Origin: Pseudoalteromonas sp. '520P1 No. 423'
GTDB lineage: Bacteria; Pseudomonadota; Gammaproteobacteria; Enterobacterales; Alteromonadaceae
Length of the DNA: 64,000 nucleotides
Assembly (NCBI RefSeq): GCF_001269985.1
Contig: NZ_BBZB01000002.1
Span: 1,178,001 to 1,242,000 of the forward strand
Reading direction: 5' to 3'
Shown here: positions 8,853 through 17,694 of the stretch, one piece after another
Position numbering within the stretch: the stretch's first letter is position 1
How the letters are laid out: the number at the start of each line of letters is the position of its first letter
The notes under the pieces: model-generated
What the model was told of the DNA's origin: nothing
The model's database searches: none
Seen by the model: only the letters and a program-made list of their open reading frames with translations
Made by a program: the position numbers and the translations under genes

Positions 8853-10505
8853 TTACATATTTGGGTAGTTAGGGCCGCCGCCGCCCTCCGGTGTAACCCA
8901 AGTTATATTTTGTGACGGATCTTTTATGTCACAGGTTTTGCAGTGCACGCAATTTTGAGAATTTATTTGAAATCTAGGTCCCGACTCTTCTTCAATAACT
9001 TCATACACGCCTGCTGGGCAATATCTTTGAGCTGGTTCTAAAAATTCAGGTAAATTGTATGATATCGGAATCTGACGATCAGCTAGCTTCAAATGACAAG
9101 GTTGGTCCTCTTCATGGTTAGTATTTGATAAAAATACAGAAGATAACTTATCAAAACTTATTTTCCCATCAGGCTTAGGGTAATCAATAACACTGTAAGC
9201 TGCCAGTGTTTTTAATTGTGCAAAATCAGCTTTATTGTCATGTAAAGTAAAAGGTAATTTTCCACCAAATATATTTTGGTCAGCAAAATTAAATGCTCCA
9301 CCTAATATTGCACCAAACTTATGCATCGCAGGACCAAAGTTTCGGCTCTGTTTTAGCTCCTCATAAACCCAAGAATTTTTAAACCTGTCATCAAAAGTCG
9401 TTAGTTCTTTAGCACCATCACAGCCATTGTTTATTGCCTCAAATACTTCTTCTGCAGCTAGCATACCTGACTTCATTGCAGTATGAGTGCCTTTAATTTT
9501 CGCGAAATTTAAAGTCCCTGCATTACAACCTATGAGTAATCCACCCGGAAATGTCATTTTAGGTAAAGCGTTAAACCCACCTTTGGTAATTGCACGTGCA
9601 CCATATGAAACGCGCTTTGCGCCATCTAAATATTGCTTTAATATAGGGTGATGTTTGAGTCTTTGGAATTCATCAAATGGGCTTAAGTATGGGTTTTCAT
9701 AGCTTAGATCAACAATTAAACCTGCTACCACTTGATTGTTTTCAGTATGATATAAAAAAAAGCCACCTGAAGTACCTTTATCTAACGGCCAGCCAGAACC
9801 ATGGATCACTAAGCCTGGTTGGTGTTTATCTGCAGGAATATCCCAAAGCTCTTTTATACCTAATCCATAATGCTGTTCGTCACTTTTACTATCTAAATTA
9901 AATTTTTCATATAATGATTTTCCTAAGTGACCGCGGCAACCTTCTGAAAAAAGGGTATATTTTGCATGTAACTCCATGCCTTGCATATAACTGTCTTTTT
10001 GCTCACCTTCTTCACTTATTCCCATATCTCCAGTGGCAATACCTTTTACGGAACCACTTTCATTATAAAGAATTTCAGATGCTGCAAAACCAGGAAATAT
10101 TTCTACACCTAGTTGCTCCGCTTGATCAGCTAACCAACGGCAAATATTACCTAAACTGGCAATGTAGTTGCCCGTATTGTGCATTGTTTTTGGCACAAAC
10201 ATATTTGGGAATTTTATCGACTTTTCTTCATTTTGAAACATGAACAGCTGATCTTCTGTAACAGGCGTATTGAGCGGGGCACCCATTTTTTGCCAATTAG
10301 GGAATAATTCATTCAACGCTTTAGGTTCAACAATTGCGCCAGATAGAATATGCGCGCCAACTTCAGAACCTTTTTCTACTACACATACAGTTAATTGACG
10401 CTTTGCTTCATTTGCTTGTTGCATCAATTTACATGCAGCTGCTAAACCAGATGGTCCAGCTCCTACAATTACAACATCAAACTCCATTGATTCACGCATA
10501 TTCAA
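8853..10505 (-). CDS. etfD: electron transfer flavoprotein-ubiquinone oxidoreductase (ETF dehydrogenase)
   Basis: This 550-residue membrane-associated enzyme passes electrons from reduced ETF to ubiquinone. The N-terminal FAD-binding motif VIVGAGPSGLAAA starts near residue 10. The C-terminus carries the iron-sulfur motif, with CVHCKTCD in the last 40 residues and an earlier Cys in RYCPAGVYEV, which together hold one [4Fe-4S] cluster. The length is normal for the family. It starts 7 bases after etfA and is the last gene of the operon before the terminator, so acyl-CoA dehydrogenase, its carrier and the quinone entry point are made together. Confidence 0.95.
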   Translation of the reverse strand: MNMRESMEFDVVIVGAGPSGLAAACKLMQQANEAKRQLTVCVVEKGSEVGAHILSGAIVEPKALNELFPNWQKMGAPLNTPVTEDQLFMFQNEEKSIKFPNMFVPKTMHNTGNYIASLGNICRWLADQAEQLGVEIFPGFAASEILYNESGSVKGIATGDMGISEEGEQKDSYMQGMELHAKYTLFSEGCRGHLGKSLYEKFNLDSKSDEQHYGLGIKELWDIPADKHQPGLVIHGSGWPLDKGTSGGFFLYHTENNQVVAGLIVDLSYENPYLSPFDEFQRLKHHPILKQYLDGAKRVSYGARAITKGGFNALPKMTFPGGLLIGCNAGTLNFAKIKGTHTAMKSGMLAAEEVFEAINNGCDGAKELTTFDDRFKNSWVYEELKQSRNFGPAMHKFGAILGGAFNFADQNIFGGKLPFTLHDNKADFAQLKTLAAYSVIDYPKPDGKISFDKLSSVFLSNTNHEEDQPCHLKLADRQIPISYNLPEFLEPAQRYCPAGVYEVIEEESGPRFQINSQNCVHCKTCDIKDPSQNITWVTPEGGGGPNYPNM

Positions 10506-10512
10506 ATCTCAC

Positions 10513-11442
10513 TTATAACTTGTCGGTTAGCTCTGGCAGTACGTCAAATAAATCTGCAACTAAACCATAATCAGCTACTTGGAAAATAGGCGCATCTTCA
10601 TCTTTATTAATAGCGACGATGATCTTAGAGTCTTTCATACCTGCTAAATGTTGAATTGCCCCAGAAATACCCACTGCAATATAGAGATCTGGTGCCACAA
10701 TTTTACCTGTTTGACCCACTTGCATATCATTTGGGACAAATCCAGCATCAACAGCAGCACGAGATGCACCCACTGCTGCTCCCAGTTTATCTGCTACGCT
10801 TTCTAATAAAGTAAAATTTTCGCCATTACCCATACCGCGACCACCTGAGATGATCACTTTTGCGGCTGTGAGCTCTGGCCGTTCTGATACTGCGACTTCT
10901 TCACTGACAAACTCTGATATTTGTGCATCATTAACAATTTCTAAGCTTTCAATCGGCGCACTTACATCAGATGCAGACGCCGGATCAAATGCTGTGCCTC
11001 GTACTGTGATCACTTTAATTGCATCTAGAGATTCTACTGTTGCAATCGCATTGCCTGCATAGATTGGACGCTGAAATATATTGCTTGATTCAACTTTTAT
11101 AATATCTGAGATTTGTGCCACATCTAACAAAGCAGCAACGCGTGGCATAAAGTTTTTACCCGTTGTTGTTGCAGCAGATACAACATGGCTATAATTTGAG
11201 GCTATTTCTATTACTAACTTAGACATATTTTCAGCAAGTTGGTATTCATACGCATCATTATCAGCAAGTAATACTTTTGAAACACCATTAACCAAAGTGC
11301 CCTGCTCTGCAACAACACGACAGCTTTTACCAGCAACAAGTAAATGACATTCCTCACCCATTTGAGATGCTGCTGTGATCGTATTTAAAGTCGCCGCTTT
11401 TAATACCGCGTTATCATGTTCTGCAATAATTAAAATAGCCAT
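10513..11442 (-). CDS. etfA: electron transfer flavoprotein alpha subunit
   Basis: The 309-residue protein has the ETF-alpha domain in its first half. The second half is the FAD-binding domain, with GASRAAVDAGFVPNDMQVGQ, GKIVAPDLYIAVGISGAIQH and the closing motif DEDAPIFQVADYGLVAD. With EtfB it forms the soluble FAD/AMP heterodimer that takes electrons from acyl-CoA dehydrogenases. Its start overlaps the etfB stop by one base, the usual coupled arrangement. Confidence 0.96.
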   Translation of the reverse strand: MAILIIAEHDNAVLKAATLNTITAASQMGEECHLLVAGKSCRVVAEQGTLVNGVSKVLLADNDAYEYQLAENMSKLVIEIASNYSHVVSAATTTGKNFMPRVAALLDVAQISDIIKVESSNIFQRPIYAGNAIATVESLDAIKVITVRGTAFDPASASDVSAPIESLEIVNDAQISEFVSEEVAVSERPELTAAKVIISGGRGMGNGENFTLLESVADKLGAAVGASRAAVDAGFVPNDMQVGQTGKIVAPDLYIAVGISGAIQHLAGMKDSKIIVAINKDEDAPIFQVADYGLVADLFDVLPELTDKL

Positions 11443-12191
11443 TAGATCACCTTCGCTTCATTTTGTAGTTTTTCGATTAATTCTTCTATACTGTTTACTT
11501 TTATACCCGCTTGGCGCTCAGTTGGAGCTTCAACTTTTAAGAGACTTGTATGGTTTTTTAGTTCAATACCTAAATCAGCGGGGGTTTGAACGGCAAGTGG
11601 TTTACGTTTAGCTTTCATTATATTAGGTAAAGATGCGTAACGCGGTTCGTTTAAACGCAAATCTGTCGTTACGATTGCAGGCATATTCAGTGCAACCGTT
11701 TGTAAGCCACCATCAACTTCACGAGTAACATGTACTTTATCGCCAACAAGCGCAACTTTAGATGCAAATGTGCCTTGCGGTATATCTAATAGCGCACCTA
11801 GCATTTGACCCGTTTGATTATTATCGCTATCAATCGCTTGTTTACCCATAATGATCAAACCTGGTTGTTCAGCTTCAACCACTTTAGCAAGCAACTTTGC
11901 TACATTTAACGATTCTGGCATTGAATCAGTTTCAATTTGAATACCGCGATCGGCACCTAGTGCAAGTGACGTACGAATTTGCTCCTGACATGCTTTAGGA
12001 CCTATCGACACAACAACTACTTCTGTTGCTGCACCTGATTCTTTTAATCGAATCGCCTCTTCTACAGCAATTTCACAAAATGGGTTAAGTGCCATTTTTG
12101 TATTTGCTAAATCAACATCGCTGTTATCCGCTTTAACACGTGCCTTAACGTTATAGTCTATAACGCGTTTTACTGTGACTAATATTTTCAT
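11442..12191 (-). CDS. etfB: electron transfer flavoprotein beta subunit
   Basis: This is a typical 249-residue EtfB, beginning [20 protein letters not shown] and carrying the conserved [16 protein letters not shown] segment and the AMP-binding region ([16 protein letters not shown]). It is the partner of EtfA, encoded immediately downstream. The upstream neighbour is an acyl-CoA dehydrogenase 22 bases away, so the electron donor is probably that enzyme. Confidence 0.96.
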   Translation of the reverse strand: MKILVTVKRVIDYNVKARVKADNSDVDLANTKMALNPFCEIAVEEAIRLKESGAATEVVVVSIGPKACQEQIRTSLALGADRGIQIETDSMPESLNVAKLLAKVVEAEQPGLIIMGKQAIDSDNNQTGQMLGALLDIPQGTFASKVALVGDKVHVTREVDGGLQTVALNMPAIVTTDLRLNEPRYASLPNIMKAKRKPLAVQTPADLGIELKNHTSLLKVEAPTERQAGIKVNSIEELIEKLQNEAKVI

Positions 12192-12213
12192 TTTATTCTC
12201 TTATTCTTAAATT

Positions 12214-13995
12214 TTAAAATTGGTCTTCAGATAATGACATGATGCTGTTGCTGCCTGCTTGAATACTTGCCATGTTTGTATGAATTCGCGGTAGTAAGTG
12301 ATCAAAGTAAAATTGAACTGTCACTAATTTCGCTTTAAAGAATTGGGGATCACCTTGGGCTGAATTTAATTTTTTTTGTGACTTTATTGCCGCCTTTGCC
12401 ATCATCCACGCACCAGAAATATAACCAAACATCATCATAAAGTTCACACTGATAGAGCCAGCAGCAGACTTATCTGTTTGCGCATTATCTAATAACCAGT
12501 TTCTAGCTTGCTGACCAGTTTTTACAGCATTGTCTAGCGATAAAGCTAACTTATCCAACTCTGGATAGTGTTGTAAATCTTTGCTTGTTTGTTTTATATC
12601 AGATAGTAATTGTGCTAATTGCTCACCTTGATCAAATAAGGTTTTACGGCCGACTAAATCTAGCGCTTGAATGCCTGTTGTGCCTTCATAAATGGTTAAT
12701 ATTCTGGCATCTCTATAATGTTGTGCAGAACCTGTTTCTTCGATAAAACCCATACCACCATGAATTTGTGTACCAAGATAAGTCACTTCTTGAGCTAATT
12801 CGGTTAACCAACCTTTTACAATTGGTGTATAAAGTTCTACACGTGAAAAATGTTTAGCTTTTTCTTCAGATGTTTTTGCATATCGTGATTTATCAGCTTC
12901 ATTACTAGCAACATAAGCAAGTGCGCGCATCGCTTCTATGCTCGCTTTCATTTGCATTAACATACGGCGCACATCAGGAAATTTAATGATAGAAAAACGA
13001 CTTCCATCTTTGTTGGTACCTTGTAAGCGTTCTTTAGCGTACTTTAATGCTTGTTGATATGAACGCTCAGAAACAGCTAACCCTTGTAGGCCAACATCTT
13101 GTCTTGCATGGTTCATCATAGTAAACATATACGATAAACCTTTGTGTGGTTCACCTACTATATAACCTACCGCGCCATCATTATCACCAAAACTCATAGA
13201 ACACGTAGGGCTCGCATGTATACCCAATTTATGTTCAAGTGCAGTACAGTGAACATCATTAAGCTGACTAGTCGTATTACCCTGCTCATCTAATAAAAAC
13301 TTAGGTACAACAAATAGAGAAATACCTTTTACGCCAGCGGGAGCATCAGGTAGTCGTGCTAAGACTAAATGCACGACATTTTCGGTCATTTGATGATCGC
13401 CCCAAGTAATAAATATCTTTTGACCTGAGATAAGGTAATGATCATCACTTGGAATCGCTTTTGTTTTAATAGCGGCTAAGTCAGTGCCTGCATCTGGCTC
13501 TGTTAAGTTCATAGTGCCAGTCCATTGACCGCTTATCATATTAGGCAACCAAGTTTGTTTTAAACTATCACTACCATGATGTTTTATGGCTGAGATTGCG
13601 CCTTGCGTTAGCATCGGGCAAAGAGAAAAGGCTAAATTAGCACTTTGCCATACTTCGTTTATGGCTGTACCAAATAAATTAGGTAAATTCTGACCACCAT
13701 ATTCTTCTTCAGCGGTAAGCGATGACCAACCATTTTCCATATATTGTTGATACGCTTCATTAAAGCCATCTGCTTGTAGTACTTTATTATCTGTTAAAGT
13801 AGCACCTTGACTATCGCCTGTTTTATTTAATGGTGCTATCACTTCTGAACCAAGTTTAGCTGCTTCATTTAATATGACAGATGCAAATTCGCTATTTACA
13901 TCTTCAAGTCCTGCGTTTTCGCAAAAAGCGTCAAATTCAACAATCTCTTTTATTACAAAATCTACATCTTTATATGGATGGTTATACTCACTCAT
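12214..13995 (-). CDS. acyl-CoA dehydrogenase of the long (DmdC-like) family
   Basis: The protein has 593 residues, longer than the ~380 of classical acyl-CoA dehydrogenases. It has the extra C-terminal domain seen in DmdC (3-methylmercaptopropionyl-CoA dehydrogenase) and related enzymes. Visible motifs are MNLTEPDAGTDLAAIKTKA (FAD/substrate loop), GGMGFIEETG and RDARILTIYEGTTGIQALDL. The family oxidises acyl-CoA at the alpha-beta bond and hands electrons to ETF, whose genes follow directly. A DMSP-derived substrate is possible in a marine bacterium, but ordinary fatty acyl-CoA is equally likely from sequence alone. It is the first gene of a four-gene operon, with a divergent AraC regulator. 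Confidence 0.9.
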   Translation of the reverse strand: MSEYNHPYKDVDFVIKEIVEFDAFCENAGLEDVNSEFASVILNEAAKLGSEVIAPLNKTGDSQGATLTDNKVLQADGFNEAYQQYMENGWSSLTAEEEYGGQNLPNLFGTAINEVWQSANLAFSLCPMLTQGAISAIKHHGSDSLKQTWLPNMISGQWTGTMNLTEPDAGTDLAAIKTKAIPSDDHYLISGQKIFITWGDHQMTENVVHLVLARLPDAPAGVKGISLFVVPKFLLDEQGNTTSQLNDVHCTALEHKLGIHASPTCSMSFGDNDGAVGYIVGEPHKGLSYMFTMMNHARQDVGLQGLAVSERSYQQALKYAKERLQGTNKDGSRFSIIKFPDVRRMLMQMKASIEAMRALAYVASNEADKSRYAKTSEEKAKHFSRVELYTPIVKGWLTELAQEVTYLGTQIHGGMGFIEETGSAQHYRDARILTIYEGTTGIQALDLVGRKTLFDQGEQLAQLLSDIKQTSKDLQHYPELDKLALSLDNAVKTGQQARNWLLDNAQTDKSAAGSISVNFMMMFGYISGAWMMAKAAIKSQKKLNSAQGDPQFFKAKLVTVQFYFDHLLPRIHTNMASIQAGSNSIMSLSEDQF

Positions 13996-14023
13996 GATCT
14001 TTCCCTTTATTTTTTAAGCACAC

Positions 14024-14063
14024 GTCGCTTTATTAAGGTTATTTAACCTTGCATCCAAGCGAC
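14024..14063. promoter_or_regulatory. nested inverted repeat in front of the acyl-CoA dehydrogenase operon
   Basis: AAGGTT-ATTT-AACCTT (14035-14050) is a perfect dyad. It sits inside a second dyad, GTCGCTT (14024-14030) and AAGCGAC (14057-14063). The group lies 30-70 bases upstream of the dehydrogenase start and about 130 bases from the divergent regulator gene. It could be an operator or a leader hairpin. Confidence 0.35.
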
Positions 14064-14193
14064 AAACAATAACAAAACAAGCGCATTAATTGATATTTTC
14101 GGACAATTTATTTAAAATTTGATAATAATCACCGTGTATTTAGCTTTAAAAATGTGATCCACGGACATATTCGAAGAATAAATAGGCATTACT

Positions 14194-15198
14194 GTGAGTT
14201 TAGTACATCATTCAATTTCAATTCATTTTGTTACTACTTTAATTAAAGCTGCAAAAAACAAAGATTTAAATTGCGAACTATTATTACAAAAAGCTGATTT
14301 GAATTTAGATATGTTAAAAAATTCGCAGCTAAGGATCACACCTGATCAGTTTAGTAGATTAATGAGAGAGCTGTGGCATCAAGGAAATGACGACTTTTTA
14401 GGCCTTGCAAGTCAAGCAACAAAACACGGTGTATTTACCTTAATGGCAAAACAAGCTGCTCATTGTCCAAACTTAAAAGCGGTATATCGCCATATCAGTC
14501 ACTTTTATAACCTAATAACAGATGCAGTGACATTAGAGTTTAAAGTTGAAGGTAACCTTGCCTACTTTACAATGACTTTAGCCGACGAATCTCTTGATCC
14601 TGATTATTCTTTGCGAGAATTTTTGATGTTAGTTTGGCATCGCTTTCCAAGTTGGCTCATTGGCCAACATATACCTTTAAAGTCTATTCATTTGGCCTAT
14701 CCAGCGCCTCTGCATATTGATGAATACAGCTTAATGTATCCCTGCCCAGCAGATTTTAATCAAGAGAGTACGACAATTATATTTGATACCAAATATTTAA
14801 AAATGCCCGTGATCCAAACAGCTAAAGCACTTAGAATCTATCTTAAACGTGCACCATTTGATTGGTTTACGCGCCAAGCTTATTTTCAGGTGTTTACACA
14901 AAGAGTTGTAACTTATTTAGAGAATAATGCACAAATAGCATCAACAAATATGGATGCAATTGCGCAACAACTACATGTAACAACTCGTACGCTTAGAAGA
15001 AAATTAAATGATGAAGGTACCAGTTTTCAAGCATTAAAAGATAATGTGAGACGTGATACTGCAATTCACTTATTAAGCCAACCTAACATTCCAATATCAG
15101 ATATTTCACGGCAACTTGGTTTTTCAGAGCCAGCGGTATTTACTCGCGCATTCAAACTTTGGACGGGTGTATCACCAAAAATTTACAGGACTAAATAA
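14194..15198 (+). CDS. AraC-family transcriptional regulator
   Basis: This 334-residue regulator has an N-terminal ligand-sensing domain of the 'arabinose-binding'/OruR type (about residues 20-200). The C-terminal double helix-turn-helix (about 240-334) shows the family pattern TTRTLRRKLNDEGTSFQALK, ISDISRQLGFSEPAVFTRAF and WTGVSPKIYR. The start is GTG at 14194 with a weak upstream AGGC; no closer ATG fits the domain. It is divergent from the acyl-CoA dehydrogenase/ETF operon and is the obvious candidate to control it. That link is inferred from position. Confidence 0.88.
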   Translation: MSLVHHSISIHFVTTLIKAAKNKDLNCELLLQKADLNLDMLKNSQLRITPDQFSRLMRELWHQGNDDFLGLASQATKHGVFTLMAKQAAHCPNLKAVYRHISHFYNLITDAVTLEFKVEGNLAYFTMTLADESLDPDYSLREFLMLVWHRFPSWLIGQHIPLKSIHLAYPAPLHIDEYSLMYPCPADFNQESTTIIFDTKYLKMPVIQTAKALRIYLKRAPFDWFTRQAYFQVFTQRVVTYLENNAQIASTNMDAIAQQLHVTTRTLRRKLNDEGTSFQALKDNVRRDTAIHLLSQPNIPISDISRQLGFSEPAVFTRAFKLWTGVSPKIYRTK

Positions 15199-15311
15199 GC
15201 TGATAATTTGTAATTTTGACTTTAAATTTTAATTGACCAAATCTTAGATAGATCAGACAGATAACTTACGATAATCTAGCGTCAGCAAAGATAAATATAG
15301 AGTTTGATACC

Positions 15312-16328
15312 ATGGATAAAATAGTAATAGCAGATAAACCCATACTTGCCATAATTACCTCAGGTGGCGATGCGCCCGGTATGAATGCCGCTATTCGCGC
15401 AGTCACCTTAAAAGCAATTCAAAATGGGTATCAAGTATTCGGTTTTATCGCTGGATTTCATGGCATCATTGAAAAAGACTATATCGACTTAACTTTAAAA
15501 AATGTTGATAATATTATTCATAAAGGCGGCACTGTTTTAAAAACAGCACGCTGTAAAGCCATGTATCAAAGCGAAGGCGTAGCACACGCCGCAAAAAGCT
15601 TAAATGATTTAAATGTAAATGCTTTAGTTGTGATTGGTGGTGATGGCAGTTTTAAAGGCGCACAAGCTTTAGCCCAAAAATGGCAAGGTCAGCTGATCGG
15701 CATTCCAGGTACCATAGATAACGATATTAATGGCACAGATCAAACCATTGGTTTTTGGACTGCAATTGATACCGCACTTGATTGCATTGATAAAATAAGA
15801 GATACCGCTGATGCCTTTGACCGCATTTTTGTAATTGAAGTGATGGGTCGTGACTGTGGTTTTATTGCCATGGAGTCAGGTATCGCATCGGGCGCACAAC
15901 AAATTATTTGTCATGAACTGATTGAAAACGAATCAGAATTTATAGCTGGGTTACTTGAATCAATTAAAGATGCAACTAAGCACAATTATCCGCAAAGTTA
16001 TGTGATAGTAGTTGCAGAAAACGCCCTATCATTCTCTACTGCAGAGCTTGCTAAAAAGATTTCAGCCCATACCGGTGTCGATACCCAAAGTGCGATTTTA
16101 GGTTATGTACAACGCGGCGGCGCACCCGTTGCCATGGACCGTGTTTTAGCGACACAACTTGGTATTAGTGCTGTAGAAGCAATATGTGATAAAAAAAGTG
16201 ATATCATGGTTGGCATGAACAAAAGTGAAATAATCCACTTCCCACTTGCTGATACCAATCAGAAAAACATCACCAATCAAGCATTAATTAAACGACTTGA
16301 GCAGTTTAGTTTTAACCTGACGATTTAA
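15312..16328 (+). CDS. pfkA: ATP-dependent 6-phosphofructokinase
   Basis: The enzyme phosphorylates fructose 6-phosphate to the 1,6-bisphosphate, the committed step of glycolysis. The 338 residues include SGGDAPGMNAAIRAV (near residue 17), GGDGSFKGA and PGTIDNDINGTDQTIGF. Gly in GGDGS and in PGTIDND (instead of Asp and Lys) marks the ATP-using rather than the pyrophosphate-using form. EVMGRDCGFIA and the C-terminal GYVQRGGAPVAMDR are also present. It stands alone with its own terminator, immediately before the integron-like region. Confidence 0.95.
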   Translation: MDKIVIADKPILAIITSGGDAPGMNAAIRAVTLKAIQNGYQVFGFIAGFHGIIEKDYIDLTLKNVDNIIHKGGTVLKTARCKAMYQSEGVAHAAKSLNDLNVNALVVIGGDGSFKGAQALAQKWQGQLIGIPGTIDNDINGTDQTIGFWTAIDTALDCIDKIRDTADAFDRIFVIEVMGRDCGFIAMESGIASGAQQIICHELIENESEFIAGLLESIKDATKHNYPQSYVIVVAENALSFSTAELAKKISAHTGVDTQSAILGYVQRGGAPVAMDRVLATQLGISAVEAICDKKSDIMVGMNKSEIIHFPLADTNQKNITNQALIKRLEQFSFNLTI

Positions 16329-16363
16329 TAATGTATGTAGTTCTTTTTAAATTGTACTTTTGA

Positions 16364-16408
16364 ATCAAAATAACTAAGTCTGGTCGGTTTGGCCGAGCAA
16401 AATATAAA
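16364..16408 (+). repeat. left copy of a 45-base direct repeat bounding the cassette region
   Basis: This segment starts ATCAAAATAACTAAGT, contains a short hairpin (TCGG-TTTGG-CCGA) and ends GAGCAAAATATAAA. It matches 23821-23865 at 42 of 45 positions in the same orientation, about 7.5 kb away. The two copies bracket the attC sites, the insertion sequence and both introns. Confidence 0.75.
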
Positions 16409-16429
16409 GCGCTTAACTACGCTTTTTTT
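16406..16429 (+). terminator. terminator of pfkA
   Basis: AAAGCG pairs with CGCTTT around CTTAACTA and is followed by a run of seven T. It lies 78 bases after the pfkA stop. Confidence 0.6.
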
Positions 16430-16830
16430 GTATCACTTTAGCCAGTAAATTTTAAAGTATTTTTAATGCTTTTTGTAAATTCCAGTATGTTATTTGCATA
16501 AATGACCTCATAATTACAGAATCATCGCACGGTTTGCTAATATAGAGCGCACGCTTTGTCTTGCTGTAAAAAAATAAAGTAGGTACAATCAATCGCATAC
16601 GAAAATATGCTCCGATATAATAGGCGCACATAAATTACAAAGCGTGCAAGCACACTTTATTTAGTTAAAAATTGTTCAACATGTGTCTGATAATAAAGCA
16701 TTAAATAGTGATTTTTACGTAGAGGTCTAACCAGAAAAGCGTGCATGCACACTTTACTACCTCCGTTTTTGACGTTATTTATCTCTAAGCTATTTATTTT
16801 TAATTACTTATTTTTAATTTATATTAAAAG
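16430..16830. repeat. non-coding stretch with iterated palindromes, array-proximal region
   Basis: I see no gene here. A palindromic motif of the form AAAGCGTGC-N2-GCACACTTT occurs at 16639-16659 and 16736-16756, with an inverted half copy at 16545-16557 and a related palindrome at 16843-16860. The second is preceded by GTCTAAC (16725-16731), a perfect match to the attC end consensus RYYYAAC. An in-frame ATG at 16745 falls in the middle of a palindrome and is not a credible start. Confidence 0.5.
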
Positions 16831-16874
16831 GTCTAACCTGATAAGTGTGCGCGCCGTTTATACAAATGTTAGAT
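16831..16874 (+). other. short attC-like or attI-like site before the first cassette gene
   Basis: GTCTAAC (16831-16837, fits RYYYAAC) and GTTAGAT (16868-16874, fits GTTRRRY) are complementary ends. They enclose a partly self-complementary core with central GCGCGC. The ends are perfect recombination-box matches, but 44 bases is shorter than known attC sites. It could be a minimal or deleted attC, or part of an attI. Confidence 0.4.
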
Positions 16875-16900
16875 TTTACGAAAGGATTGCGTTTAATAAA

Positions 16901-17329
16901 ATGTTTGGAGCATTAATCAGGTATTTTTATAGTAACACTCGCCAAGAGTTGCACTCTGCATTAACCGTTTTAGTTTTTGCCTCAGCCTACGGTATTGGTT
17001 TTTTGCTTCTCTGGTTTCTCTTTCCTTTGGTTGGCTGGGAATTTAATATAAATTTTGAGTTAAGTGGTTATTTTATTGGTTGTATTGGTGCAGGGGAATT
17101 GGCAAGAGGTTTTGCTAAGTTAAAGCTACCGAGTAAGCATAGTTTGGGTTCACATTTAACAAATGCAATTGCTGGTGCAATAACAATAGGTTCGTTTTGG
17201 TCATGCATGGTTTTAAAATGGCAACATGAACTTTGGACTATTCCATTTGCATTTATTGTAGGTTCACTATTTTATATATTGCTCGAGTTTGCTCGTAGAT
17301 TCGATGATTGGTGTCACAGTAAAATCTAA
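16901..17329 (+). CDS. cassette gene 1: small integral membrane protein, unknown function
   Basis: I place the start at ATG 16901 (MFGALIRYFYSN), giving 142 residues; an upstream in-frame ATG lies inside a palindrome. Three to four hydrophobic segments are visible: about 19-44, 54-66, 85-103 and 112-128, the last before the charged tail ARRFDDWCHSK. No known family is recognised. The stop codon overlaps the first box of the following attC (ATCTAAC, 17324-17330), the compact layout typical of a gene cassette. Transcription would have to come from an upstream promoter in the array. Confidence 0.65.
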   Translation: MFGALIRYFYSNTRQELHSALTVLVFASAYGIGFLLLWFLFPLVGWEFNINFELSGYFIGCIGAGELARGFAKLKLPSKHSLGSHLTNAIAGAITIGSFWSCMVLKWQHELWTIPFAFIVGSLFYILLEFARRFDDWCHSKI

Positions 17330-17415
17330 CTAGGCACTCAAAAGGACAAAAAACAGTTGGTTTTTGCTCCTGCGTCGCTTATTTTAACCAACTATTTTTT
17401 GCCTCTTAGTGAGGC
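17324..17415 (+). other. attC: attC site 1, split by the insertion sequence
   Basis: ATCTAAC (17324-17330) is a perfect RYYYAAC box. The body holds the stem AGTTGGTT (17355-17362)/AACCAACT (17386-17393) and ends GCCTCTTAGTGAGGC at 17415. The missing right box resumes at 18798 as GTTAGTT, directly after the insertion sequence. Rejoined, the site is about 99 bases and resembles Pseudoalteromonas/Shewanella-type attC sites. Confidence 0.8.
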
Positions 17416-17429
17416 TACATGGACTCCCC

Positions 17430-17694
17430 GTTGTCAAGCAATAACACTTTTTGATAACAAGAAGATCTGACAGCAGCTCTACATTCGGCGTTTTTTAGCT
17501 TTGTTACGCTATCGCCCTGATGATTTGCGCTTGAGCAATGCCTCATTCGTTAAACAGAATCTTCTTTTATAAAGAATTATTCTTCCCGACTAAACAGGCT
17601 TTCTTGCTCTCGGTCTGACCGTGTTATCGTCAATTGCTAATGCACAGACTCGGTGAGTTAAACTCTTTTTTATTTAACTTTGTTACTTTAAAAC
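17430..17694 (-). ncRNA. candidate seekRNA/bridge RNA region of the IS1111-type element
   Basis: This non-coding segment lies downstream of the transposase gene, where IS1111-type elements encode their guide RNA. At 17543-17552 it contains TCATTCGTTA, identical to the IS right-end/attC junction at 18792-18801. The overlapping GCCTCA (17540-17545) is the complement of the left flank TGAGGC (17410-17415). An RNA read in the transposase direction would therefore complement one strand on each side of the insertion point. RNA ends and fold are not determined. Confidence 0.5.

Noticed and set aside
16745..16900. N-terminal 52-residue extension of cassette gene 1
   Set aside because: The ATG lies in the centre of a palindrome and the extension crosses the attC-like boxes at 16831-16874. 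The start at 16901 fits a cassette layout better.
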